From contig SRJI02000022.1 of the NCBI GenBank assembly GCA_005473895.2, positions 1 through 64,000 of the forward strand: a stretch of DNA of 64,000 nucleotides, in the 5' to 3' direction. Numbering within the stretch: position 1 is the stretch's first letter; every line of letters begins with the position of its first letter. The notes under the pieces were generated by a model. The model saw only the letters and a program-made list of their open reading frames with translations. It was not told the origin of the DNA and made no database searches. The position numbers were made by a program, and so were the translations under genes. Below, piece after piece: positions 49,701 to 57,859 of this stretch. The DNA comes from Carideicomes alvinocaridis. GTDB lineage: Bacteria; Pseudomonadota; Alphaproteobacteria; Rhodobacterales; Rhodobacteraceae.

Positions 49701-51440
49701 ATGAACTCGACCTTCAATGCCCGACTGGAGGACCTCGTCGTCCAGATCTACCCGGACGAGGATGCCGCCGAGCTTGCCGATCGCATCTGCCAGGCGTTCT
49801 GGCCGGGCGACCTGCCGATGCGCAAGCGGGCCCGGGCGCCGTCGAACAACATGTGGTCCGAACGCGACGCCATGGTCATCACCTATGGCAATTCCATCGT
49901 CGACGGGATGCACAAGCCGCTGGACCTGCTGCAGGATTTCCTCAAGCGGGAACTGGCGGGGGTGATCAACGGCGTGCATATCCTGCCGTTCTTTCCCTTC
50001 ACCTCCGACGACGGCTTCGCGGTGACGGATTACCGCGCGGTCAATCCGCAGCTCGGCGACTGGACCGATATCCGGCGCATCGGCGCGCGGTTCAACCTGA
50101 TGTCGGACCTGGTGCTGAACCATGTCTCGTCGCAATCCGGCTGGTTCAACGGCTACCTGCAGGGCCATGCGCCCTATGACCGCTTCTTCTTCGAGGCCTC
50201 ACCCGACGACGACCTGAGCACGGTGGTCCGCCCCCGGACCCATCCGTTGCTGCGCGAGGTGGAGACGGCGAACGGCACCCGGCATGTCTGGTGCACCTTC
50301 AGCCACGACCAGGTCGACCTGGATTTCCGCAACCCCGAGGTGCTGCTGGAATTCCTGCGCATCATGCGGCTGCACGTGCAGAACGGCGTGCGGATCATCC
50401 GGCTGGATGCGGTGGCCTTCATCTGGAAACAGGCCGGCACGCCCTCGATCCACCTGCCGCAGACCCACGCGATCGTGCGGCTGATGCGGCTGTTATGCGA
50501 TTTCGCGCATGAGCCGATCATCCTGCTGACCGAGACCAACGTGCCCAATGCCGAGAACCTGAGCTATTTCGGCAATCGCAACGAGGCGCATGCGGTCTAC
50601 AACTTCTCGCTCCCGCCGCTGCTGCTGCACGCGGTGCAATCGGGCACGGCGCATTACCTCAACCGCTGGCAGGCCACGATGCCGCCGGCACAGCTGGGAT
50701 GCGCCTACCTGAACTTCTCCGCCTCGCATGACGGGATCGGGATGCGGCCCGCGGAAGGCATCCTGCCGCCCGACGAGATCGCGGCGATGATCGAGTCGGT
50801 GGGCGCCCATGGCGGGCTGGTGTCGATGCGGTCCATGCCCGACGGCACCCAGCAGCCCTATGAACTCAACACCACCTGGTTCGACGCGATGCGCGCCCGG
50901 TTCGGGGCCGGGGAGGACGGGCACCAGATGGCGCGGTTCCTCGCCTCGCAATCCATCGTGCTGGCGCTGGAGGGGATCCCGGCCTTCTACATCCACGTCC
51001 TGCTGGCCACGGCGAACGACCTGGCGGGGGTGGAGAAGACGGGCGTGAACCGGGCGATCAACCGCCACCGCTGGGACTACCCCGAGCTGTCGGCGCGGCT
51101 GGCCGATCCGCACTCGACCGAGGCCACCGCCCTGCGCGAGCTCACGCGCCGCATCATGATCCGCGGCCACCAGCCGGCCTTTCACCCCAATGCGACGCAG
51201 TTCACGCTGCAGGTGGATCACCGGATCTTCGGCCTCTGGCGGCAGAGCCTGGATCGCGACCAGTCGATCTTTGCGCTGCACAACGTCTCCGCCGACACGG
51301 TCGCGATCGACCCGGGGACGATCAACCTGATCGACGGCGACCCTTGGCGCGACCTGCTGTCGGGCGAGAAAATCGCGACCCAGGGCACGCCGATCGAGTT
51401 CGCGCCCTACCAGTGCCGCTGGATCACCAACCGGGGCTAG
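49701..51440 (+). CDS. GH13_18-type sucrose phosphorylase-like enzyme, probable glucosylglycerate phosphorylase
   Basis: Alpha-amylase-fold phosphorylase of 579 residues, longer than sucrose phosphorylases (~500) and close to glucosylglycerate phosphorylases. The catalytic nucleophile is the Asp in VRIIRLDAVAFIWK and the acid/base is the Glu in LLTETNVPNAENLSYFGN; SASHDGIGMRP holds the third conserved acid. It would split glucosylglycerate with phosphate into glucose-1-phosphate and glycerate. The substrate is inferred from gpgS and gpgP on the opposite strand immediately downstream. Sucrose or glucosylglycerol are alternatives. A weak ribosome site precedes the ATG at 49701. Confidence 0.8.
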   Translation: MNSTFNARLEDLVVQIYPDEDAAELADRICQAFWPGDLPMRKRARAPSNNMWSERDAMVITYGNSIVDGMHKPLDLLQDFLKRELAGVINGVHILPFFPFTSDDGFAVTDYRAVNPQLGDWTDIRRIGARFNLMSDLVLNHVSSQSGWFNGYLQGHAPYDRFFFEASPDDDLSTVVRPRTHPLLREVETANGTRHVWCTFSHDQVDLDFRNPEVLLEFLRIMRLHVQNGVRIIRLDAVAFIWKQAGTPSIHLPQTHAIVRLMRLLCDFAHEPIILLTETNVPNAENLSYFGNRNEAHAVYNFSLPPLLLHAVQSGTAHYLNRWQATMPPAQLGCAYLNFSASHDGIGMRPAEGILPPDEIAAMIESVGAHGGLVSMRSMPDGTQQPYELNTTWFDAMRARFGAGEDGHQMARFLASQSIVLALEGIPAFYIHVLLATANDLAGVEKTGVNRAINRHRWDYPELSARLADPHSTEATALRELTRRIMIRGHQPAFHPNATQFTLQVDHRIFGLWRQSLDRDQSIFALHNVSADTVAIDPGTINLIDGDPWRDLLSGEKIATQGTPIEFAPYQCRWITNRG

Positions 51441-51474
51441 GCCGGGGGAAAACTCTTCAGCGAAAAGTTTTTGC

Positions 51475-51497
51475 GAAAATCCTTGTTAAGGATTTTC
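51475..51497. terminator. Bidirectional terminator between the phosphorylase and gpgS
   Basis: GAAAATCCTT (51475-51484) pairs perfectly with AAGGATTTTC (51488-51497) across a 3-base GTT loop, 34 bp after the phosphorylase stop and directly beside the gpgS stop. The arms themselves carry A- and T-runs, so it can work in both directions. An additional AAAACT...AGTTTT stem lies just upstream (51450-51470). Confidence 0.75.
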
Positions 51498-51498
51498 C

Positions 51499-52722
51499 TC
51501 ACTGCCGGATCGCCGCGTCATCCGCCTCCGTCGCCTTGAGCAGGTCGTTCAGGAAATCGGGATCGGCCGCGTTCACCCGGCTCCAGGTGGAAATGAACGG
51601 CACCTCGAACGGCGTCTCGAGAAAGATCTGCCCGGCCCGCATCAGGTTCTCGGCAAACAGCTCGATCGACTGCTCCTCGCGGTGGCGGTCGATGGTGAGG
51701 CCGTTCATCTCGGCGTCGTTGTAATAGCTCTCCAGCAGGTCCAGCGCGGTGCGGTAATAGGTGGCCTTGAGCGTGCGGAACAGGTTCTGGGTAAAGATCT
51801 GCCCGTCCGCCGCCAGCTTGCGGAAGATCGCCTTGCAGATGTCGGTCGACATGCGGTTGAGCCCGGCCGTGGCATCCTCGGCCGACAGGTCCTGGTGCTT
51901 GTGATCGTAGGCATCCGCGATCTCCACCTGGCAGACCGCCTTGGGCGCGAGGTTGCGCCAGGCTTCGGACAGCACGCCCACTTCCAGCCCCCAATCCGAG
52001 GGGATGCGCAGATCGGGCAGGATCGCCGTCCGCATGGCGAATTCGCCCGACAGCGGATAGCGGAAGGAGCGCAGGAAATCGATGTAGTCGCGGTCGCCCA
52101 CGACCTGTTTCAGCGCGATCAGCAGCGGCGAGACCAGCAGCCGCGTCACCCGGCCGTTGATCTTTCCGTCGCCGATCCGGGGGTAATATCCCTTGGACAG
52201 CTGGTAGGGAAAGTTCGGGTTCGCCACCGGGTAGACCAGCCGGGTCAGCATGTCCTTGTCATAGGTGGTGATGTCGCAATCGTGGATCGCCACCACGTCC
52301 GCGTCGCGGCAGGCCAGCAGGTAGCCGAGGCAGGTCCACACGTTCTTGCCCTTGCCGGGCTCCGACGGGTAGAGGCCGCGATCCTTAAGCCGCTCGCCCA
52401 CCGCGCGCTGGCGCGGGCTGTCGTTCCACAGCACCGTGTGCCGCTGCGGCAGGCGCGAGAAGAACTGCACCGCCTCGCGGTACTGCGCCTCGTTCGCCTG
52501 GTCGAGCCCGATGACGATACGGTGCAGGTAGGGCACCTTGCACAGCTCGTCGACGATATGGTTGAGCGCGGGCTTTTCCAGCTCGGAATAGAGCGAGGGC
52601 AGGATCAGGGCGATCCGGCGGTAATTGGCGAAATGCGCCACCTCCTGCATCATCGCCTCGGGCGACTTGTTGCGCAGGTTGTGGAGCGTGGCGACATTGC
52701 CGTTCTGGTGAAAATCTCCCAA
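51499..52722 (-). CDS. gpgS: Glucosyl-3-phosphoglycerate synthase GpgS
   Basis: Glycosyltransferase of family GT81, 407 residues, which transfers glucose from an NDP-glucose to 3-phosphoglycerate. It has the metal-binding DxD motif at 148-150 in AIHDCDITTYDKDML, with ALILPSLYSELEKPAL and KGYYPRIGDGKINGRVTRLL as family segments. The start is a TTG at 52722 (then GDFHQNGNVATLHNL), which is the conserved N-terminus and has AAGGA overlapping the gpgP stop as its ribosome site. Second gene of gpgP-gpgS. The product, after dephosphorylation, is the compatible solute glucosylglycerate. Confidence 0.92.
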   Translation of the reverse strand: MGDFHQNGNVATLHNLRNKSPEAMMQEVAHFANYRRIALILPSLYSELEKPALNHIVDELCKVPYLHRIVIGLDQANEAQYREAVQFFSRLPQRHTVLWNDSPRQRAVGERLKDRGLYPSEPGKGKNVWTCLGYLLACRDADVVAIHDCDITTYDKDMLTRLVYPVANPNFPYQLSKGYYPRIGDGKINGRVTRLLVSPLLIALKQVVGDRDYIDFLRSFRYPLSGEFAMRTAILPDLRIPSDWGLEVGVLSEAWRNLAPKAVCQVEIADAYDHKHQDLSAEDATAGLNRMSTDICKAIFRKLAADGQIFTQNLFRTLKATYYRTALDLLESYYNDAEMNGLTIDRHREEQSIELFAENLMRAGQIFLETPFEVPFISTWSRVNAADPDFLNDLLKATEADDAAIRQ

Positions 52723-52732
52723 GGGGCGGTCC

Positions 52733-53518
52733 TTACAGCTTCAGTCCAAGGTCAGGGGCGAGATGCGTCACCGCCTCGGCCCAGCCCTCGGGGCCGGGTC
52801 GCGCGGTGCGCAGGATGCGGCCCTCCGCTTCGCCCTCGAGGCGGGGCAGGGGCGGGCGATGCGGGTTGGCGACGATGGCGCCGCGGGTGGCGGCCTCGAT
52901 CATCTCGACATCGTTGGGCGCGTCGCCAAGCGCGAGACTGGGCGGGTCGCCGTAGCTGCCGCCGATCTCCGCCATCCGGTCCGCCTTGGTGCCGCCGAAA
53001 CTGACGGTGAAGAACCGGCCGCCTTCGCGCGCGACGAGCCCCTCCTGCGCGAGCGCGTCGAGAAAGGCGTCCCTCTCGGGGCCGTCACCGCTCAGCAGCC
53101 CGGGCTCGGAAAAGGCGCGGCGGCGGGCCAGGGCGGCCGCGTCGCGAGAGAGGCCGGTGACCTCCGCCACGCGGGCCACGTCCATGTTGCCGAACCCCTC
53201 GAAGCGGCGGCGCAAAGCTTGCGGCAGGCGGTCCAGCGCCGCGCGCAGTTCCGCGTAGCGGCCCGCGACGTCCTCCCCGGCCTGGCCCGGCGGGACCAGC
53301 CCGGCGCCGTTCTCGCAGATCGCGGGGTGATCCGAGAGCCCCAGCTCGTCCCGCAGCGGCGCGATCTCGGCCGCGGTCTTGGACGAGGCGAGGATCACCG
53401 GCACCCCCGCGCGGGCCAGCGCGGCGAGGCAGGGATCGGCGGGGGCATGGCTGTAGGTCGCGTGATCCAGCAGCGTACCGTCGAGATCGGTGAAGATGAT
53501 GAAGGGCGGTCGATGCAT
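52733..53518 (-). CDS. Glucosyl-3-phosphoglycerate phosphatase (mannosyl-3-phosphoglycerate phosphatase family)
   Basis: HAD-superfamily phosphatase of about 261 residues. The catalytic aspartates are D11 and D13 in FIIFTDLDGTLLD; motif II serine lies in VILASSKTAAEI and motif IV is LGDAPNDVEMIEAA. The cap region holds the MpgP-like EGFGNMDVARVAEVTGLSRDAAALARRR. It probably removes phosphate from glucosyl-3-phosphoglycerate made by GpgS, encoded 10 bp downstream; many members also accept the mannosyl compound. The start could also be an ATG at 53534-53536, six residues upstream. Confidence 0.87.
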   Translation of the reverse strand: MHRPPFIIFTDLDGTLLDHATYSHAPADPCLAALARAGVPVILASSKTAAEIAPLRDELGLSDHPAICENGAGLVPPGQAGEDVAGRYAELRAALDRLPQALRRRFEGFGNMDVARVAEVTGLSRDAAALARRRAFSEPGLLSGDGPERDAFLDALAQEGLVAREGGRFFTVSFGGTKADRMAEIGGSYGDPPSLALGDAPNDVEMIEAATRGAIVANPHRPPLPRLEGEAEGRILRTARPGPEGWAEAVTHLAPDLGLKL

Positions 53519-53799
53519 TCTGGCCGGCGGCTCCATGGGCGTCCCGGTGAGCGTAGCCGCGCCGGTGGGGAGTGGCGAGTCCCGTCGCCCGGGCAGGCGT
53601 GACGAAAGTTGCGGAAAATGCACGGAATTTGTGCAATCGTCGTCGGCGACCCCGGTGCCGGGCGGCTCGCCCCCTTGCCCCGGCGCCGGGGAAAGGCGGA
53701 ACTCGGAGGGGCCGGAGCCGCAAGGGTCGGCAGCTTGGACTTGCCAGCCTGCGGAAGCGGAGCAGATAGTTCGGAGGGTATCGGGGTGACGTGGAATTG

Positions 53800-55218
53800 A
53801 TGGAAGAGCATTTCGACGAGATGTGGGGGCGGGAGGCGCAGCTTCGTGATCCCTATCAGCAATTCGGGCAATGGCTGGAAACCGAGGACGCCACCCGACT
53901 CAGGGCCAAGCAGCGCGAGGCGGAGGACCTGTTCCGCCTGACGGGGATCACCTTCAACGTCTACGGCCGGGCGGAGGCCGAGGAGCGGCTGATCCCCTTC
54001 GACATCATTCCGCGCATCATCTCGGCCCGCGAATGGCAGAAGCTCAGCCGCGGGATCGAGCAGCGGGTGCGCGCGATCAACGCCTTCCTGCACGACATCT
54101 ACCACCGGCAGGAGATCGTGAAGGCCGGCCGCCTGCCGCAGGAGATGGTCAGCCGCAACGACGCCTTCCTGCCGCAGATGATCGGCGTGGAGCCGCCCGG
54201 CGGGGTCTATACCCATATCGTCGGCATCGACCTCGTGCGCACCGGCGAGGACGAGTTCTACGTGCTGGAGGACAATGCCCGCACGCCCTCGGGGGTCTCC
54301 TACATGCTGGAGAACCGCGAGACGATGCTGCAGATGTTCCCCGAGCTCTTCTCGCGCACGCGGGTGCGGCCGGTCTCGGGCTATCCGCAGGCGCTGCGCC
54401 GGTCGCTCGCCGCCTCCGCGCCCGCCGCGACCCAGGGACCGCCCTGCGTGGCGGTGCTGACGCCGGGCATCTACAACTCGGCCTATTTCGAGCACTCCTT
54501 CCTCGCCGACCAGATGGGGGTGGAGCTCGTCGAAGGGCACGACCTGAAGGTGGTGGACGGGCGGGTCCAGATGCGCACCACGCAAGGCTACCAGGCGATC
54601 GACGTGCTCTATCGCCGGGTGGACGACGATTTCCTCGACCCGCTGAACTTCAACCCCGACAGCGCGCTGGGCGTGCCGGGCATCATGGATGTCTACCGCG
54701 CCGGCGGCATCACCATCGCCAACGCGCCGGGCACCGGCATCGCGGATGACAAGGCGATCTATTCCTACATGCCCGAGATCGTGGAGTTCTATACCGGCGA
54801 GAAGGCGATCCTGCAGAACGTGCCGACCTGGCGCTGCAACGAGCCCGAGGCGCGGCAATACGTGCTCGACAACCTGCGCGACCTGGTGGTCAAGGAAGTC
54901 CATGGCTCGGGCGGCTACGGCATGCTGATCGGCCCCACCGCGACCAAGAAGGACCTCGCCGCCTTCCGCAAGAAGCTGGAGGCGCGGCCCGGCAATTACA
55001 TCGCCCAGCCGACGCTGTCGCTGTCCACCGTGCCGATCTTCACCCGGCAGGGGCTGGCCCCGCGCCACGTGGACCTGCGGCCCTTCGTGCTGTGCTCGCC
55101 CCGTGGGGTGGAGATCACGCCCGGCGGGCTGACGCGGGTGGCGCTCAAGAAGGGCTCGCTCGTGGTGAATTCGAGCCAGGGCGGCGGGACCAAGGACACC
55201 TGGGTGCTGGAGGATTAG
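53800..55218 (+). CDS. Circularly permuted ATP-grasp protein of the Anbu operon
   Basis: Predicted ATP-dependent carboxylate-amine ligase, about 472 residues (family formerly DUF404/DUF407). Family landmarks are GITFNVYGRAEAEERLIPFDIIPRI, FYVLEDNARTPSGVSYMLENRE, AVLTPGIYNSAYFEHSFLADQMGVELVEG and VVKEVHGSGGYGMLIGP, the last probably the ATP-grasp loop. The ATG at 53800 has GGGGTGA 11-17 bases upstream; GTG at 53791 is the alternative. First gene of the four-gene cluster with alpha-E, transglutaminase-like and Anbu genes. It probably forms a peptide or amide bond, product unknown. Confidence 0.88.
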   Translation: MEEHFDEMWGREAQLRDPYQQFGQWLETEDATRLRAKQREAEDLFRLTGITFNVYGRAEAEERLIPFDIIPRIISAREWQKLSRGIEQRVRAINAFLHDIYHRQEIVKAGRLPQEMVSRNDAFLPQMIGVEPPGGVYTHIVGIDLVRTGEDEFYVLEDNARTPSGVSYMLENRETMLQMFPELFSRTRVRPVSGYPQALRRSLAASAPAATQGPPCVAVLTPGIYNSAYFEHSFLADQMGVELVEGHDLKVVDGRVQMRTTQGYQAIDVLYRRVDDDFLDPLNFNPDSALGVPGIMDVYRAGGITIANAPGTGIADDKAIYSYMPEIVEFYTGEKAILQNVPTWRCNEPEARQYVLDNLRDLVVKEVHGSGGYGMLIGPTATKKDLAAFRKKLEARPGNYIAQPTLSLSTVPIFTRQGLAPRHVDLRPFVLCSPRGVEITPGGLTRVALKKGSLVVNSSQGGGTKDTWVLED

Positions 55219-55222
55219 GGCG

Positions 55223-56167
55223 ATGCTGGGAAAGACGGCCGGCGGGCTCTACTGGATGTACCGCTACATGGAACGCGCGGAGAACATGTCGCGCCTGATC
55301 GAGACCGGGCAGCGCATCGCGCTCACCCGCAGCCATGGCGCCGACGACGAATGGGGGTCGATCCTCAAGGCGGCCTCCACCGACCGGGGCTACGGCGCGA
55401 AGAACGGCGGCGACGTGCGGCGCGAGACGGTGGTGGACTGGATGCTGCGCGACCGCGACAACCCGGGTTCCATCCTGTCGATCATGGACATGGCGCGCAA
55501 CAATGCCCGGCTGGTGCGCACGGCGCTGACCCCCGAGGTCTGGGAGGCGGTCAATGCCGCCTGGATGACGCTGCGCCAGAAGCTGTCGCGCAAGGTGAAC
55601 GAACGCGAACTGCCCGAACTGCTGGGCACCATCCGGCAGCGCACCGCGCTGGTCCGCGGCGCCACCCACGGCACCATGATGCGCAACGACATCTACGATT
55701 TCGCCCGCCTCGGCACCTTCATCGAGCGGGCGGATTACACCGGCCGGCTGCTCGACGTGAAATACTATGTCCTGCTGCCCACGGCCCATGCCGTCGGCTC
55801 CAGCCTCGACAATGTCCAGTGGGAGACTATCCTGCGCTCGGTCTCGGCCCGGGGCGGGTTTCGCATGGCCTACGGGCACGAGGCCAGGCCGCGCGACATC
55901 GCGCAATTCCTCATCCTCGACCCGCGGATGCCGCGCTCGCTCAATTTCTGCGTCTCCAAGCTGCGGGACAACCTGGGCTATCTCGCCTCGGATTACGGGG
56001 TGAAGCATCCCTCGCTCAGCCAGGCCGAAGAGTTGAAGCGCCGCTTCATGTCCCACGATATCGACGCGATTTTCGATTACGGGCTGCACGAGTACATCCA
56101 GGGGGTGCTGGCCGCGCTCGGGGGATTGTCGCAGCAGATCGAGATCGATTACCGCTTCAACCAGTGA
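55223..56167 (+). CDS. Alpha-E domain protein (DUF403)
   Basis: All-helical protein of 314 residues with no known enzymatic activity. The N-terminus MLGKTAGGLYWMYRYMERAENMSRLIETGQRIAL carries the conserved Tyr-Met-Glu-Arg-Ala-Glu-Asn block of the alpha-E family. MRNDIYDFARLGTFIERADYTGRLLDVKYYVLL repeats a similar Glu-Arg-Ala-Asp pattern near residue 170. It starts 4 bp after the ATP-grasp stop. The constant pairing of the two families suggests that it is a partner or substrate platform for the ATP-grasp enzyme. Confidence 0.87.
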   Translation: MLGKTAGGLYWMYRYMERAENMSRLIETGQRIALTRSHGADDEWGSILKAASTDRGYGAKNGGDVRRETVVDWMLRDRDNPGSILSIMDMARNNARLVRTALTPEVWEAVNAAWMTLRQKLSRKVNERELPELLGTIRQRTALVRGATHGTMMRNDIYDFARLGTFIERADYTGRLLDVKYYVLLPTAHAVGSSLDNVQWETILRSVSARGGFRMAYGHEARPRDIAQFLILDPRMPRSLNFCVSKLRDNLGYLASDYGVKHPSLSQAEELKRRFMSHDIDAIFDYGLHEYIQGVLAALGGLSQQIEIDYRFNQ

Positions 56168-56174
56168 GCCCGCC

Positions 56175-56972
56175 ATGCGCCTGAAGATCACCCATACGAC
56201 ACGCTACGACTTCGACACCGGGGTCAGCTACGGGCTCTGGCAGCTGCGCAAGTTTCCGAAAAGCTTTCGCGCCCAGAAGGTGCTGGGCTGGACCACCTCG
56301 GTGGAGGGCGGCCGGAAGGAGCTGCAGTTCGAGGATTTCCACCGCAACACCGTGGAGCTGCTCAGCTCCGAGCCGGGATCCTGCGCCGTCACCATCCGCT
56401 CCGAGGGGGAGGTGGAGATGACCGATACACACGGCATCGTCGGCCCGCACGAGGGGTTCGCCCCGCTCTGGCTGTTCCGCCGCAGCTCCGACCAGACGCG
56501 GCCGGGGCCGGGGACGCGCGACCTGGTCAAGCAAGTCGAGGGCGAGACCGAGATCGAGCGCCTGCACGCCCTGTCGGCGGTGATCCGTGACGCGGTGACC
56601 TATACCTCCGGCGCGTCCGAACCCACCTGGTCGGCCGAGGAGGCCGTCGCCGCGGGCGAGGGGGTGTGCCAGGATCACACCCATGTCTTCCTGACCTGCG
56701 CGCGGCTGATGAACATCCCCGCGCGCTATGTCTCCGGCTACCTGATGATGAACGACCGGGTCAGCCAGGATGCCATGCACGCCTGGGCCGAGGCGCATGT
56801 GGAGGGGCTGGGCTGGGTCGGCTTCGACATTTCCAACGCGATTTCGCCCGACATGCGCTACGTTCGCGTCGCGACCGGTCTGGACTATGCCGAGGCCGCG
56901 CCGGTATCCGGTATGCGCTACGGGGGCGAGGGCGAATCCCTGACCGTGTCGGTCGAGGTCGCCCAGCAATAG
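56175..56972 (+). CDS. Transglutaminase-like cysteine peptidase of the Anbu operon
   Basis: Cytoplasmic transglutaminase-fold protein, 265 residues, without a signal peptide. An N-terminal beta region (RLKITHTTRYDFDTGVSYG) precedes the catalytic core. The triad is visible: Cys165 in GEGVCQDHTHVF, His202 in MHAWAEAHVEGLGWVGFD and Asp218 in the same stretch. These proteins are usually proteases or amide-bond processing enzymes. It lies 7 bp after alpha-E and 13 bp before Anbu. It could trim or attach the peptide predicted for the ATP-grasp enzyme. Confidence 0.9.
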   Translation: MRLKITHTTRYDFDTGVSYGLWQLRKFPKSFRAQKVLGWTTSVEGGRKELQFEDFHRNTVELLSSEPGSCAVTIRSEGEVEMTDTHGIVGPHEGFAPLWLFRRSSDQTRPGPGTRDLVKQVEGETEIERLHALSAVIRDAVTYTSGASEPTWSAEEAVAAGEGVCQDHTHVFLTCARLMNIPARYVSGYLMMNDRVSQDAMHAWAEAHVEGLGWVGFDISNAISPDMRYVRVATGLDYAEAAPVSGMRYGGEGESLTVSVEVAQQ

Positions 56973-56985
56973 GGACGATCTGAGC

Positions 56986-57717
56986 ATGACATATTGCGTC
57001 GGTCTGAAGCTGGATCGCGGGCTGGTGCTGATGTCGGACACCCGCACCAATGCCGGTGTCGACAACATCTCCACCTTTCGCAAGATGCATTGCTGGGAAG
57101 TGCCGGGCGAGCGGGTGATCATGATGATGACCGCCGGCAACCTCGCCACCACCCAGGCCGTCGTGTCGCTGCTGGAGGAGCGGGCCAAGGCGCCCGAGGA
57201 CCGCGCGCCCTCGATCCTGCGGGCGCCCTCGATGTTCCAGGTGGCGCGGCTGGTGGCCCAGACCCTGCGCGAGACGATCTCGGTCCATGACAGCGGCGGG
57301 CAGGAGGCCGACAGCGCCTTCAACGCCACGATCATCCTGGCCGGGCAGATCGCCGACGGGGCGATGCGGCTGTTCCTCGTCTATCCCGAGGGCAACTTCA
57401 TCGAGGCGTCCGAGGACACGCCCTATTTCCAGATCGGCGAGACCAAGTACGGCCGGCCGATCCTCGTCCGCGCCTACGAGCCCGGCATGAGCTTCGAGGC
57501 GGCGGTCAAGCTGCTGATGGTCAGCTTCGATTCCACCATCAAGGCGAACCTCTCCGTCGGACTGCCGCTCGACCTGCAGATCTACGAGGAAGGCTCGCTC
57601 GCGCTGGGCCACCGCCAGCGTTTCGAGCCGCGCGATCCCTATTACCGCACGATCTCGGACGGCTGGGGGGAGGCGCTCAAGATGGCCTTCGACAGCCTGC
57701 CCGACCCGGCGCTGTAA
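56986..57717 (+). CDS. Anbu, bacterial proteasome-related peptidase
   Basis: Ntn-hydrolase of the 20S proteasome superfamily, 243 residues. After removal of Met the chain begins TYCVGLKLDRGLVLMSDTRTNAG, giving an N-terminal threonine as likely nucleophile without a longer propeptide, which is the Anbu pattern. Asp in SDTRTN and Lys in FRKMH fit the proteasome Asp17/Lys33 positions. KANLSVGLPLDLQIYEEGSL is a typical C-terminal segment. No proteasomal ATPase, Pup or HslU is present. Last gene of the cluster; substrates unknown. Confidence 0.92.
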   Translation: MTYCVGLKLDRGLVLMSDTRTNAGVDNISTFRKMHCWEVPGERVIMMMTAGNLATTQAVVSLLEERAKAPEDRAPSILRAPSMFQVARLVAQTLRETISVHDSGGQEADSAFNATIILAGQIADGAMRLFLVYPEGNFIEASEDTPYFQIGETKYGRPILVRAYEPGMSFEAAVKLLMVSFDSTIKANLSVGLPLDLQIYEEGSLALGHRQRFEPRDPYYRTISDGWGEALKMAFDSLPDPAL

Positions 57718-57859
57718 CCGGAGGGCGGGGGAGCGAACGGGCGGCCCATCTCCTGCTGGTTGAACGGAACGGTTTCCCAAAAATTTTCACAAAATGGGTA
57801 TGCACGTTCGGATGATCCGCTAGGATGCGGACAAGACGTAACGGAAGCCAGCCCCCGCA

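Noticed and set aside
49574-53630. Shared CGGAATTT upstream of the phosphorylase (49574) and gpgP (53623) as a common operator
   Set aside because: An 8-base match between two regions of this size is expected by chance fairly often; the surrounding bases do not align.
53619-53635. TGCAC-N7-GTGCA inverted repeat upstream of gpgP
   Set aside because: Short arms and no neighbouring regulator; could be chance in a GC-rich region.
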